A stretch of DNA of 64,000 nucleotides from Ustilaginoidea virens. Taxonomy: Eukaryota; Ascomycota; Sordariomycetes; Hypocreales; Clavicipitaceae. Location: NCBI RefSeq assembly GCF_000687475.1, contig NC_057316.1, positions 1,364,001 through 1,428,000 of the forward strand. The letters are read 5' to 3'. Both the position numbers and the translations under genes were made by a program. Shown piece after piece: positions 35,130 through 49,149 of the stretch. The stretch's first letter is position 1; every line of letters starts with the position of its first letter. The notes below the pieces were generated by a model, which saw nothing but the letters and a program-made list of their open reading frames with translations, made no database searches and was not told the origin of the DNA.

Positions 35130-36170
35130 TTTTTAATCTTTTTTTCTTCTTTTTTATAAGGCTATTATTTTTTCTATATATAATCCCCTTAAGCCCTATT
35201 CTCTAGCGCTATAGGGATAATACTAACCTATATAGTAGGGCGATAATAATAGCAATAGCAGCAGTAATAGTAATAGCGGCAGCAATAATAATAGCAAAAG
35301 CAATAGCAGTAGCGGCAGTAGTAGCGGCAGTATTAGTATTAGCAGTAGAAGCATTAGTAGTAATAGTAGTAGTAGCTATAGTAGTAGTAATAATAATAAT
35401 AATAGTAGTATGCTAAAGAAGTTAGTGTCTTTAGATAAAGGGGTAGGTATTCCCCGCTCCTATTATATTAGTATTACTAACCTATTTTTATTAGCCCGGC
35501 GAGCTATAGGGATAGCCTTATAACCCTTACTTTATATAGGCTAAAGACCCTAATTATTAATATTACTCTTAGTAAGATAAGACCCGATTAATCGACCCTT
35601 TATCTAACTAATATTTAAGTAATAGTAATATAGTATAATACCGTATAAGGCCTAGGATAGCATATTTTATATATACTATAATAGGGAAGACTTACTATCC
35701 TTTTAAGTAGACTCTTAAGAACTAAAAGTCTATTTATACCCTCTTAAGTGCCTAGGAGGTACTAGCTATAGGGGGGAGGTATATATAAGGTATAGGGGCT
35801 ATATAGGATAGGTACTAATATAGATAGGTTGAGAATTACTATGCCTTCTAATTAAGGGTATAGTAGGTATTAACTGCCTGCAGTAGGGGGAAGGTAGTGG
35901 CGGTAGTAGTAATAATAAGGGGGAGTATTACTCCTAGGGTAATCTAGAAGGTATTAGACTTTAAAGAGTATAAAGTAGAGGTATTAAAGGGTATTTAGGC
36001 CGTATTAAAGCTATTTATCTTTTAGGGGTAAAAGAGGGCGGTAAAAGGGGAAGGGGAGAAGGAAGAGAGGAAAAGGGGGCTATTATAAGGGCCGGCAAGG
36101 AGGGGGAAAGGGGGGGAGAGGGGGGCTCTAATATTAATATTATAACTATAGAGTAGCTAAAAATTAATTG
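35130..36170 (+). pseudogene. Antisense ORF of LINE 3' region (zeta copy)
   Basis: Ser/Asn codon run (AGC/AGT/AAT, about 35,225-35,410), then the basic segment and a G-rich tail at 36,040-36,130, as in epsilon. Interrupted by stops. Unknown protein. Confidence 0.4.
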
Positions 36171-36179
36171 CTTTTATCT

Positions 36180-39100
36180 ACTTATTATATCTCCTCTCTT
36201 TTGCATTAGGTTATTATTATTAGATATTAGGGGTAGTATTAGGTAGTTAGGATCGTCTTAGGGCTTTTATAGGGATAGGTCGCTAGAGTAATTAAGTAAG
36301 CTAGAATTAATTAAGATAGTTAAGGCTAAAGATTTAGTATATAAATTAATAGGTAAGGCTTAGCTTATTTAGAGCGATAGAGATCTTTAGGCAGTCTTAG
36401 AAGAGGCTTAGGCCGGTCTTATATAGCTATTAGTGCTATTATCTATATTTTAGGTAAGAGAGGATTAGGTAATAATAGTCTTTAAGGGCCTCCCTATATT
36501 AGTAGAGAGGTAAAAATATAGTAGGGACTTAGTATTAGTAAAGGAAGGAATTTAGCCCGATCTTTTTTATATAAAGCTAGGTAAATATAGCTAATTTATA
36601 TTTAAAGAGGCTATTATAGAGCTTAATTATTATAGCTATTAATTAGAAGTCTAGGGCCCTCTCTGCCGCTATAGGCTTATATTGCCGCTATCTTACTCTT
36701 ATAGCGGCTTAGTATTTAGATTATTTAGTAAGCTACTCTTTTACTAAATATTCTTTAGCTATTAGCTATTATAGGTCAAGGTTTAGGAATAGGATATATA
36801 TCTAAGGTCCTTTATAATTACTCTACTAATAGTATTAGAGTATTACCGCTATTATAGTAAAAGTATAATTAATTCGCTTGGCTATCCTAATCTTTATTAT
36901 TGCAATTCTAAAGGTCACTATAAAGCAAAGCCTTACTAGCTAGCTAAATGGCACAAGACTGTCTGCGACCTGTGACTTAATCTTAGTATAAATACTAGAT
37001 TCTTCACTAAGTCCTAAGACTATACAAGTGCTATAAAGCGAGGCAAGTGTAAAGGCAAGGCAAATATAAGATAACCAGAATAACGCAGGGAAGGTGGAAG
37101 TTAAGAGGCATATAGTGCATTAACAGGTTCGATTGTGCTGCCCTTCTACTATCTAGAAAGAAGGGGGAAAGCTATCCTATATATACACGAAGGAGGGGTG
37201 GGCCCAAGCATCCAGGGTAGCCAGTAAGAAAGCTCCCCGTAATGCTCGCTATGCCACGTATATGATACGTCAGCAACCCCGCTATATCCGGCCTTTCCAA
37301 CCACCCCAACCACCGCACTAGTAACCAACCACCATGCTAGTGACTAACCACCACGCTAGTGACTAACCACCACACTAGTAGACTAGCCACAACGCTAGTA
37401 GGCCGCCACCACGCTAGTAGGCCACCACGCTAATTTAGCAATGCCACACCTTTTTAGCAAGGCCTACCTTACTTGATATACAGTAAATAATCCACTGAAA
37501 ATCCTTAAGGTAAAAGGCAAAGGCCTAAGGTTGGTAAGACTACCGTAAGTCTAAGAGGCGGTATAAGGTCCAGAAGGTCAGTAAGCCAGTAGGGCATTAG
37601 GCCAGCAGCCTAGTAGGCTACTATAGGATTTTAACATTTATTATCCTTTCTAAAAAATATTAGTAGATATAGTTTAGGTATAAGTCGATAGGTAGTATAA
37701 CTGCCTTAATCTTAAGGATATCTATTAGTATAGCCTTAAAGGCCTTAGTAATAGTTTAGAGATAAGATAATTATTCTATAATTAGCAATTTTATAATACC
37801 TTTTACTATTCTATTAGGGGCGGTAGGGGTATATTAGACTCTTACGCTAAAGGCAATAATAGTACAAATAACCTATATATAGACTAATCGGGCTTTCTGG
37901 TATTAATATCCCTATATAGAGGCTGCTATCGCTATAAAGGCAAATTGCTACTATTTAAGCTTTTTAGCTATCTTTATACAGTATTTATACTATTAAAGTT
38001 TATAGTAGATCTTGACCCTTAGGAAGTAAGTATACTACTTTAGCTAGATTATTATAGTCTTAAGTTAGACTAACGTTTTATCTGCCTTATAGGCGTGTAT
38101 AAAATAGATAAGTTTATTCTTCCTTAGGTTAAAATTAAGCCTAGCTTATTTAGACTACTTATTATAGATCTTTTATACCTTTTCGAGTAAAACCTAGGTC
38201 TCCTTTATACTCCTCTTATATATTATAATATTAATATTATCTATAAACCTAAGGGTAATAATAGAGGCTACTTTTTTAAGCCTCTTATAGAGTAATATAA
38301 TATAGATTAAAAAAAAGATAAAAGAAAAAGGAGATTTTTATAAGACCTTAGTAATAATAAATAGGTTATTAATTAATTTGCCCTTAAAATAGATTTATAT
38401 TATGCGAAAGGCGGTAAAGCTGCAGATTTATACCGCGATCTATAGTAATAGTCCCTTTTCTAGTAGTAGGTAAATAAATCGAGTATAATTTACTATATTA
38501 AAAGCTATAGATATATTAAGCTATAGGAGTGAAGCGATTTTACTATAATGCTATATTATGCGAACTATTTTTATAAGAGTGCTAAAGGCTATATCTATAA
38601 AATAATTAGCTTTATTTCCTATCTAAAGGTTTAGGAGTAGGTTGCCCTCCTTAAGGGCGGTAATAAGCCGGCATACTATTATAGCTTTTAGGATTTTACC
38701 GGTTAGATTAAATAAGGATATTAGTCTTTAGCCTCCCGCTTTAAAATATTCTTTTGGTTTTTTTCCTAACTTTTTTAATACGACTATATAGGCCTCCTAA
38801 TATTAGGCTAGGTAGTACCTAATATAGTATAACTTATTAAGAAGGTAAGTAAAAACTACGATTAAAGGGGGGCTATATACCTTAAGGAATTCTATAGGTA
38901 GCTTATCCGGTCTTAAGGCCTTCTAATTAGCTATATAGTAAAAGGTAGTATAGATCTCTTTATATATAAATCTCTTATATAGTAGGAATTTTATATTAGT
39001 AAACTAAGGGAAAGTTAGGTCTAATATATCTTTAAATATTATATAGGACTAAAGGAAGAAATATTAAGCGAAGACTTATGCTTTTTCGCTATATATAATT

Positions 39101-40400
39101 ACTAAAAGGTAATTAAGGCTAATACGCTTAAATAGTAGGATCTCCCTAGACTTAAAGGGGAAGCTATTATATAATCTAGCCTATCGTTTTAAGGACTAGA
39201 TCTTTATATTTTATACTATAGCTTTCTTTAATACCTCTCTTTAGGAATATTATCTCTCTTTTTATATAACCTAGGTTTAAGTAGCTTTTATATCTTAGGC
39301 AGCTCTATAGTTTTCAGGGGTATAGCGTAATGCCTACTTCTAATATGCTTTTTTCGCGGTAATAGCAGCTATTTTAGTGCAGTTATTTTATTATAGTTCT
39401 ATAGTAGGGGCTCTAGGGGTTTTCTTTAAGGCTATAATATCTATAATCTCCTTAAATTAGTAGGTAAGCGAATTAGTATATATATTTATTTCTTTAGAGG
39501 AGTTAAGCGGGGCTGCAGTAGCAATAGGCATAAGGCAGTTTTTAGCTTCTGCCTAAGTAAGGTATTAATTGAGAGACTTTTAGCTATTTTTTAGGGGGGC
39601 TTAGGCAATATATAGATTGCTAGTATCGATATAAATAAGCTATAAGATATAATCGGACCTAGCGAGGTTTATACTACCGAGATACTTAATAGTAAGGTCT
39701 TATATAACTTAGGTATAATTAATAGTATTATTTCTTTTATTTAGCACTTATTATATAATTTTGCTATAGGGGGTTATAAGGCTAAATCTATATCGTATTA
39801 TAAGGTTAAAAAGGGTATTAATATTAAATAAGGTTCTATTTAAGCTATCTTATAGGGGATAGTATATATTAAAGTCCCTAATAAATATACTTTAAGGCTA
39901 AGGCGGGAGCCTTATAAGGTCTATAAGAGAGGTAGTTTAATTATATTTATAGCCTAAAGAGTAAATAGAATAAATATCGGTTTTAAAGAGGTAGGCCTTA
40001 TATTAATTGGGTCTTTTCTCGGTAGTCTATATGCTAAGGCTATACTACTTATAGATATATAGTGCCGTTTATCTATAGTATACTACTAATATATACTTAT
40101 TAAGGTTTAGGCTTAGTAAGGCTCGGCTAGGTATAATAGGTTTTTAGATCGCTATAATATTAGGTTCGCTTTAGTAGTAAAATACTATTTATATAAAGGA
40201 GGTTTTCTTCTATATATTCTAATAGAGGATTAATATTATATAGATAAATGTATAGGAGTCGGTAGTAGTAGTATATTAATAGTTATAGTAAAGTCGGAAG
40301 TTAGGGCTAAAGTAGGTATAAGCTTTAGGGCCGATAAAGGCCTAATCTATCCTAATATTAGGGCTAATTATAAAAATATAGTAAAGGTATAGTTTAGTCT
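36180..40400 (-). pseudogene. LINE zeta ORF2 remnant
   Basis: C-terminal region 36,180-36,800, RT about 37,640-39,100 and endonuclease to about 40,400, broken by the solo LTR at 36898-37636. Homologous throughout to the reverse of beta ORF2. Multiple stops. Confidence 0.6.
36898..37636 (-). repeat. Solo LTR of copia A type (1)
   Basis: 739-bp LTR, TATTGC...TTTTAACA, with a perfect 5-bp TSD, tttat (36893-36897 and 37637-37641). No internal sequence: LTR-LTR recombination removed it. Contains the ctagt-type minisatellite (37,315-37,430) and keeps much more CA/TG than the LINE around it. Confidence 0.9.
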
Positions 40401-42600
40401 AATATTAAGTACTTTTCTAGAGATAGAGCCCTTTTAATTTAGTCTAAAGCGGTAGCTATATTTATATAGGGAAAATCCTCTTAATATAATATGCTTAATA
40501 GGTTCTCTTAGGGGTAAAGTACTAACTATTTAGTATTAGTTCTACTCTATAATAGGGATAGTATTTATAGATATTATAGGGGGTGCTATAAAAAGCCTAG
40601 ATCGGCTTATATAGGAATTCCTAGTAGACTCTTACTACTTATTTAAGGTTCTATAGAGATAGGATTATACTAAATACAGTCTTTTATAGTTAAGGTATAA
40701 CTCCTTTTATTTATAGGAGACTATTAGGTAGGCTTACTCCTTTTCTAGGTGCCTTTCTATACTATATCGGCCGTACTATAGGGCTATTGCATAATAGGCA
40801 GTAATATATCCGAACTTAAAGCAATTATAGTATTATTTTAAGTATAAGGTATTATTATAGGGTTTAATTTTAAATATCTCTACCTAGTAGATAATATTAG
40901 ATTTATAGAGCTTATTAGCGAGATCGATAGAGTTTACGCCTATAATTAGTGGCGCCTATATAGAGGTCCTATATAGGCGGCGGGGGGAGGCTTTAATAAA
41001 GCCTTCGCTATTCGCTTTAGTAAGGTTTTAGCAAATTTCTTTAATTATAATATTAGCTATATAGCTTATAGGGAAACTCTTAATAATAAGGCTAAATAAG
41101 CATCGGTTTAATTCTGCCTCCTGCCTAAAGGCGGGTCGGACCTAAGTTATATCGGTAATAAGACTTTTTGCTACTTCTTTTGTAAAGATAATTATTGCAA
41201 TTCTCAAGGTTACTATAAAAGCAGAGCCTTACTAGCTAGCTAGATAGCACGAGACTGTCTGCGACCTGTGAACTAATCTTAGTATAATACTAGATTTTTC
41301 ACGAAGTCCTAAGACTATACAAGTGCTATAAAGCAAGGCAAGTGTAAAGGCAAGGCAAATATAAAATAACCAGAAAACGCAGGGAAGGTAAGAAGTTAAG
41401 AGGCATATAGTGCATTAACAGACTCGATTGTGCTGTCCTTCTACTATCTAGAAAGAAGGGGAAAAGCTATCCTATATATACACGAAGGGGGGGTGGGCCC
41501 AGGCATCCAAGGTAGCCAGTAAGAAAGCTCCCCGTAATGCTCGCTATGATACGTCAGCAACCCCGCTATATCCGACCTTTCCAACCACCCTAACCACCGC
41601 ACTAGTAATTAGTCACCGCACTAGTAACTAACCACCACACTAGTGGACTAGCCACCACGCTAGTAGGCCACCACGCTAATTTAGCAATGCCACACCACGC
41701 TAGTAGGCCGCCACCACGCTAGTAGACAACCACGCTAATTTAGCAATGCCACACCTTTTTTAATAAGGCCTACCTTACTTGATATACAGTAAATAATCTA
41801 CTGAAAATCCTAAGGTAAAAGGCAAAGGCCTAAGGTTGGTAAGACTACCGTAAGTCCAAGAGGCGGTATAAGGGCCAGAAGGTTAGTAGGCCAGTAGGGC
41901 ATAAGGCCAGCAGCCTAGTAGGCTACTATAGGATTTTAACAATAATAATAGTATCGCCGCTATATAGTTTATATACTGTAATTATAGCATTCTTAATAGT
42001 TACTCTATTAATAATATCTATAATTTTAATTGGTATTTAGTTGCATAAGACCTCGCTAATACTATTGTCTTTAATTAAAATCTCCCTATAGATATATAGC
42101 AGGACTAGAAGGGGAGCGATAGTATATTAGGGTAGTATAATAGTAGTAGCGTGTCTTTATGCTGCGATATTTGCCTAAGTAGTAGCTGGTGCCTATTTTG
42201 GGATATCCTAGAAGGCTAATTTAATAGCTTTTTTAATAGTCTTTGAAATTATATCAGTAAGGGTGCTAATAGGGTCTAAGGTGGCCTTACTATAGGCTAT
42301 ATCCGCTATAATTTCTATAATTTCTTATACTCGTCTTAATACCGCTAAGGGGATATAATCCTAGAGCTCTTTTATTAATTCTTCGATTATAATAGTAGTA
42401 GGTCGCTTCCGCACCTAGGTAGGCTCGGTCTCAGTCTAGTTATACTATATACTATTCGTGATTATAGTGGTTAGGTTATAGCGGCTATATGTAATGCCGC
42501 CCTTATTCCCTCTATCGATATTTATTACTTTATTCGCGCATGCTACGCCTACTCCCTAGATGTAGTGTGCTATAGGCGAGGGGGGGTAAATAGACGAGAG
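40400..42600 (-). pseudogene. LINE zeta ORF1 remnant
   Basis: Minus-strand ORF1 with the Cys/His region near 40,740-40,960, interrupted by a solo LTR at 41193-41941. Dead. Confidence 0.55.
41193..41941 (-). repeat. Solo LTR of copia A type (2)
   Basis: 749-bp LTR with TSD ataat (41188-41192 and 41942-41946). The minisatellite (41,590-41,730) includes a partial internal duplication of the aatttagcaatgccacacc segment. A 15-bp piece present in other copies is missing near 41,548. Confidence 0.9.
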
Positions 42601-42700
42601 GAAGCAATTAGGAATATTAGAGTTGATTTTAAAGGCGGTTCCGTGCCGCTACCTAGTTATAGGCGAAATCGCGAAAGTTTTTTTTCCCGAGCCCGTAATA

Positions 42701-45700
42701 ATCTACCTTATATATATAGGTAAAGTAAATAAGCTTACTCTTATTAGGGTTAAAATTTAATCCTATTTACTTAAATTAGTTATTATAAATAGCTTATACT
42801 TTCTTAAGTAGTATTTTAGTCTCCTCTATATCTCTTTTATAGGCTATAATATTAGTATTATTAGTAAAGCCTAGCGTAATAATTAATATAACCTCCTATA
42901 GTCTTTTATAAAGTAGTATAATATAAATAAAGAAAAGGATAGGGGAGAGGGAGGACCCTTAAGGGACCCTAATAGTAATTAATAGTTTATCTATAAGTTA
43001 TCTTTTGAAATAGATTTATACTATATATAAATTAGTAAAACTATATATTTATACCGCTAGCTATAGCAGGAGCCTTTTTTCTAGTAGTAGGTAGATAAGG
43101 CAGATATAATTAATGGTATTAAATGCGGCTAAGATATCTAATTAAAGTAGTAAAGCGATCCTACTATAATACTAAATCGTATATATAATTTCGATTAATA
43201 TACTTAAAGCTATATTAGTTAACCGGTTTACCCTATTGCCTATTTAGAAGTCTAAAAGGAGGTTACCTTTTTTAAAAGCAATAGTAAACCGCTATATAAC
43301 TATAATTTCTATAACTTTTCCTATTAGGTTAAAGAGTAATATTAGTCTTTAGCCTCTTGCCTTAAAGTACTCCTTTAGCTTTTTTCTTAATTTCTATAAT
43401 ACTACTATTTTAGCCTCCCGGTATTAAGCCGGGTAATACCTAATATAGTATATTTTATTTAAGAGATATATAAGAGTAGTAATAAGTAAGGGGCTATATA
43501 CTTTAAGGAATCCTACTAAGAGCCTATTAGGGCTTAGTATTTTCTAGCCTACTATATTATATAATATAATATATATCTTTTTATAGAAAAAAGAATTAAT
43601 AAAGGGGAATATAGTAATAGTAAGCTAAAAGAATATTAAGTTAGGAATATTATTATAAATAACTTAAAAGGTTAAAAAAAACTATTTAGTAAGGATCTAT
43701 ACTTTTTCCTTATATATTATAGCTTTTAAGCCTAGGCTGCCTTATTTTAATAGAGAGATCTCTTTTAATTTAGGCAAGAGGCCGCTATATAGACAGGCCT
43801 ATTTCTCTAGGGACTATAGATCGGCATTCTAAATAATAGCTTTATTAAGGGCTTTTCTTTATAATTAATACTATTCTTTTTATATAATATAAGATTAAAT
43901 CGCTCCTGCCTTTTAAATAGTATTAAGATTCTTTAGAGTATAATATACTACCTATTTTCGGTAGGCCTTTTTTATAATTTTTTAAGCTATTTTAGTATAA
44001 GAGTTCTACTAAGGCTTTATACTAAGAGCTTTAGGTGCCTTTTTTAGGGCTATAATATTAATAATACTCTAAAGTTAGCCGGTAAGCTATATAGTATATA
44101 TATCTATCTTAATAGGAGAGTAAAATAAAGCCTTATTATAAAAGGTAATAAATCGGTTTTTAGCTTTAATCTAGATAAGGTATTAATTAAAAGACTTTTA
44201 ACTATTCTTTATAGGAGGGGCTTTTATATAGTAGTTATTAGTCTTAATATATATAAGCTAGGGGATATAATTAGACTTAATAAGATTAGTATTTCTAAGA
44301 TATTCTATTATAATATCCTATATAACCTATATATAATCGATAGTATTATTTTTTTCCTAAGTGCCCGCCTTATTACCTTATTATAAAGGGTAGCTAATTT
44401 AAGCTATTATTAGGTTGTAAGTTTAAAAAAGGTATTAATCCTAAGTAAGGTTTAATTTAAACTATCCTAAAGAGGATAATATATATTATAATCCCTAATA
44501 AAGGCACTATAAAAGTAAAGTAGAAGCTTAATAAGCGTAATAAAAGGGGTTATTTAATTTAATTTATAATCTAAAAAGTAAATTAAATAGATATTAATAT
44601 ATAATAAGGAGATCCTATACTAATTAGGTCCCTTTTCGCTAGACTATATACTAGGCTTATACCGCTTATAGATATATATTGCTACTCTCTTATTATATAA
44701 TACTAGTATATATTTTCTAAGGCTAAGGCTTAGTAGGGCCTATTTAAGCATAATAGGTTTTTAGATTGCTATAATATTAGGCTCGCACTAATAGTAAAGT
44801 GCTAATCTTATAAAAGTAGTTTTCTTTTATATATTCTAATAAAAGACTATTATTATATAGATAATCGTAAAAGGGTTAGTAGCAATAGTATATTAAGGGT
44901 AGCTATAGGTTAGGTACTTAGGGTAGGTATAGTCGCGCTATAATCTAAAGTAGGAGTAGCTTAAAGAAAGGCAGTAATACTACTTCTAGCTCTAATATAG
45001 GGGGTCTTATTAATACTTCCGATTAGGCGACCTTATTTCTAAGGAAAAGGCTTATATAGGGGAGACCTATTAGCTATATAATAGCGGCTTTAGTCTATAA
45101 TAGGAATAGTATTAGCATTTAATATAATATATAAGGCAAAAAGCCTTAATTTATTACTATAGGAATTTCTAGCATTTTCTTATTATTTATTTGCTACCTT
45201 ATAAAGGTAGGACTATATTAGGTAAGGTCTATAATAGTTAAGGTAGGATTTATATTAGTTTTATATTATAGTTATGCAACCTTATTTACCCTTTAGGTAG
45301 TATTTAGAACCGCATTAGCTATAGCGGGCTATTATTACGTAATATATAGCGATATAGCCGAATTTAAAGCAATTATAATACTAGCGGGGGTATATAATAT
45401 TATTATAGGGTTCGGCTTTAAATATCTCTACTTAGTATATAATACTAGCCTTATAAAGCTTATTTATAAAATTAATAGAATTAACCCTTATAATTAAGGG
45501 CACTTATATTATAATCCCCCTAAGGTAGTAAAAAGATACCCTAATAAAGCCCTCTCTATTAGCTTTAATAAAATTCAACTAGATATTTTCTATTATAATA
45601 TTTATAGTATAGTAGGTCGGGAAACTCTTAATAATAATACTAAATAAGTATTAGTTAAATTCTGCTTTTTAGCTGAAGGTAAGGCAGACCTAAGCTATAT

Positions 45701-46475
45701 CTATAATATAGCTTGCTTTTTTTTCTTTAAAGGTAATAATTATATTACTACTATAGAGCCTATAGGCTATAACTACTACTCTTTTAGCGGTAGCCCTATT
45801 AATTATATCGATAATTTTAATTAGGGTATAATTTTAGAGGATTCTGCTAATAGTATTTCCTTTAATTAGAACTTTATAGTAAATATAAAGGGGTACTATT
45901 AGGGGAGCTAGGCTATATTAGGGTGGTATAGCGGCGGTATATCCTTATATAGCAATAGATACCTATATAGTAAGGGCTAATATGGTCTTTAGGAGATTTT
46001 ATATAGCCTTATTAATTATAATTTTAATTATCTATATTAAGATTCTAATAGGGGTATAGATATTTCCTAGGTTGGTCTCCTACTAGGCGGTTTCGATTAT
46101 AAAATTTATAGCCTCTTATATTTTTTTTAGTATTACTAAAGGGATATAATCCTATAGCTCTTTTATAAAGTCTTTAATAATATTAGCTATAGATCGTATC
46201 CGCCCTTAGGTAGGCTTAATTTTAGTCTAGTAATACTATATACTATTCGCGATTATAATGGTTAGGTTATAGCGGCTATATGCAATACCGCCTTTATTCC
46301 CTTTATCGATATCTATTACTTCATTTACGCCTACTATACCTACTCCCTAGACGTAATACGCTATAGGCGAAGGGGGTAAATAGACGAGAAAAAACAATTA
46401 GAAATATTAGAATTAATTTTAGAGGCAGTTCCGTGCCACTACCTAAGTGCGGGCGAAATCGCGAAAGTTTTTCTA
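42701..46475 (-). mobile_element. LINE eta, 5' part
   Basis: Minus-strand LINE from mid-RT to the 5' end (gcgaaatcgcgaaagttttt on plus, ending about 46,475). Colinear with alpha 29,080-32,840. ORF2 about 42,701-44,900, ORF1 about 44,900-46,390. Its 3' part lies beyond gypsy-2, outside the window to the left. On the right it abuts gypsy-3 leader sequence, so it is inserted in gypsy-3. Stop-riddled. Confidence 0.75.
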
Positions 46476-46781
46476 TTATTAGCAGTTATAGGTAATATAA
46501 TAATAAGGGTTAAGAGAGTTTATTTAATTATAAAGGACTAGCCCTAGGGCGACTGCAGATAGGCGTTAAATATATATATTAAATAAACTAAAGAATAAAG
46601 GAAGGAGCTTAAATAGGAGTCCCTCTAAGGCCTATTTATATCTATATATAGCACGGGCTAGAGCCCTAGCGTTGCCTTATCGGCCTATGCGTCTGCCTTA
46701 TATAATCCGTCCCGAGCTAGGCACGGGTGCAGCCCGAGCCCTAGCCAATCTATAGTACGGGTATAGCCCGAGTCCGTAATA
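46476..46781 (-). mobile_element. gypsy-3 fragment: leader and 5' LTR
   Basis: Short leader (46476-46528) and a 253-bp LTR (46529-46781, tataaagg...tccgtaata). The rest of the element lies to the left beyond LINE eta. The self-priming site agtttatttaa (46517-46527) and its LTR partner ttaaataaact (46579-46589) both differ from the gypsy-4 versions by one base and still pair perfectly. Confidence 0.75.
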
Positions 46782-46793
46782 ATAGTAGTTTCT

Positions 46794-47037
46794 TATAAAG
46801 GACTGGCCCTAGGGCGGCTGCGAATAGGCGCCAATAATATATATTAAATAGACTAAAAAGGAAGGAAAAGGATCCAAATAGGAACCTTCTATCTAGTCTA
46901 TTTATATCCCGATTATAATATATATTGGAGTCCTAGTATAATCCCATAACTCCGTCTGTTGCCCTTCTTAGGCTAGACGCAGGCATAGCCCGAGTCCTAG
47001 CTATATTGTAGCGCGGGCGTAGCCTAAGCCTGTAATA
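46794..47037 (-). repeat. gypsy-4 left LTR (3' LTR of the element)
   Basis: 244 bp, TATAAAGG...CCTGTAATA; partner of 54162-54405. Confidence 0.9.
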
Positions 47038-47056
47038 TACCCCCCTCCTCCTCCTT

Positions 47057-49100
47057 AGAGTCAGAAGAATAAACTATCTAAAGTCATCCCCTTTATATAT
47101 CGCCCCCTAATTAAAACCTTTTATAGCCCTCGAAAATAACCTTAATTAGATATATAGGATATTAATCGGGCGCGTAGATATACCAATATATAACTAATAT
47201 AAATATAGCGGGGGCTAGAGTTAGTATGCTTTAAGTAGACGTAATAGAATCTTATTAAAGCCGGTCGTAGTACTATTAGCTAGAAGGAATAGTATTATAG
47301 CTATTGCAAAATAGAAAAAATTTTATCGCTAGCTATCGGCAGGAATCTATCTATACTAAGGCTTCTTCCTTTATTTACTTTTTTTTTATACTTTTTTCTC
47401 CCTCTCTCTATTTTTATACCTACCGTCACTAAGGCTATTATTCCTAATAGTAAGTCTATAGTATTACTATTATCGTAAGAATCGTCCCTACTAATAGAGT
47501 AGCACTATTAAAAATTCCTAGATCGTTTATATTAGGTCTATATAGTAAATCGTCTAGTACTAATAGGTATTTAAGTTCTTCTATTTGCTATTATATTAGA
47601 TTTATCGCTATATTATCTAGAGGACTAATAGATAAAAACACACCTATCGCCTAAAACCCTCCTATAACCCTATTAGTTCTAGCTTAAGTATCTACTAGGG
47701 ACTCTAAAGGTACTAGGCATAGAGAAGGTTTCTAGCTAAAAATGCTATTATAGCTGCTATAATTTATACCCTCTTTAGGATAGTTATATATTTCCCCCCC
47801 TAGCTCTAAGCTTATTATTATTTCTAATAATAATAAGAGTTCGGTAGAGCCCCTATCGCCTAATATAAGGGCCTTATCGTCCCTTTTATATCCTCCCGCC
47901 CCTTCTTATATAGGAGTCCTATTATCGGCAGGGGTAATACTAATAAAAACTTCTTTTTCGATAGCTATTACCCCTAAGACCCTATTGGGAGTACTATTAG
48001 CTCCCTCCTTATCTGCAATTATGCCTTAGATACCTTTATACGCTAGGAAAATACTGCTTTTACCTACTACTAAATCGTTATATCGGTAGTTACGAAAGAA
48101 GTATACTATAGGGGAGTTTTTTATCTAAAGGGATTCTAAGGGATTAAATACTAACGATAGTAAGGAGGTAGAGTATACTTATATCGCCTATATATAGTAT
48201 ACTATAGATACCGGAGAATATATCGTCTATATATAGTCCGGTCGCTCCTAGGTATATATTTAATACCATTAGAAATATAAGATATATATTTAGTATAAGC
48301 ATATAATATCGATAAATCCCTAATTACAATAGGTAATAAAGCGTATTATCTATATAGTATAAAAGAAATAAAGTATTAAAGAGGCCGCTTATCCGAAGGT
48401 AGGAGATATCTTAAGCCGAAAGGCCTATCTTTGCTTTAAGTTTAATATACTATATTATTAATAGGATAAACTATAGGCTATAGCGTAAGAGTATACTATA
48501 ATGGCCCTTTCTGCGTATACCTTGGCTACTAATATTAATAGGTTAATTCCTATTATGCCTATAACGATTATTATTCCTTTTGCCTCGACTATTAAGTCCT
48601 AATAGGCTAGCAGTAACTCTATAGCGCCTATTATATAACTACTCGCGGAGTAACGATAAAATATATAGATTATAGTAGAGGTAATAACTAGCTTCGTATA
48701 TTAAGTCACCCCTATTATACCTATGCTTTATACTCTGCCTACTTTCTTTTAGTTAGTATCCTCTTTATATACTAGTATAGCCTTACTTTAGGCCCTTATA
48801 CTAACAATTGTGCTATAAGCTAAAACCGGTTCTATTACTGCCGGCCCGGCATTATAAGTATTTCCCTTTAGACCTATTACGCCTTATTATAAGTACTTAA
48901 GCTATACTATACCTAGTTGGTATCTGCCGATTATGCCGCTAATACCGCCGCTATTATTCCTGCCCTACTATTTTATAATCCCCCCCCTTCCCCTATATAC
49001 CCCCCCACTAAATCCTATAGGGGGGCAGGGGAATGCTAATAAGGGTAAGGGTAGTAAAGGCAGTAGGAATTAAGGAATATAAGAATAGGGCTAGAGTTAC
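47057..49100 (-). other. Unassigned 2-kb segment of gypsy-4
   Basis: Lies between the integrase end and the 3' LTR, where typical Ty3/gypsy elements have at most a few hundred bases. No domain recognised on either strand; minus-strand frames are full of TAG/TAA. C-rich runs near 48,970-49,010. It could be an extra ORF, a long 3' untranslated region or captured sequence. Confidence 0.4.
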
Positions 49101-49149
49101 TAAAAAATAAAAGATAAATGCCGAAACTTATTAGATTACTTTACTAAAA

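Larger units (their letters stand above)
34532..42685 (-). mobile_element. LINE zeta, full-length, with two solo LTRs
   Basis: Complete minus-strand LINE between 15-bp TSDs. The (TTA)n tail is at 34,532, and the 5' end (gcgaaatcgcgaaag plus eight T on plus) is at about 42,664-42,685. Without its two solo LTRs it is about 6.65 kb. Map: antisense ORF region 35,130-36,170 (plus), ORF2 36,180-40,400 (minus), ORF1 40,400-42,600 (minus). Its 3' region is closest to delta and epsilon (same C/G-rich run); alpha and gamma resemble beta there. Confidence 0.85.
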
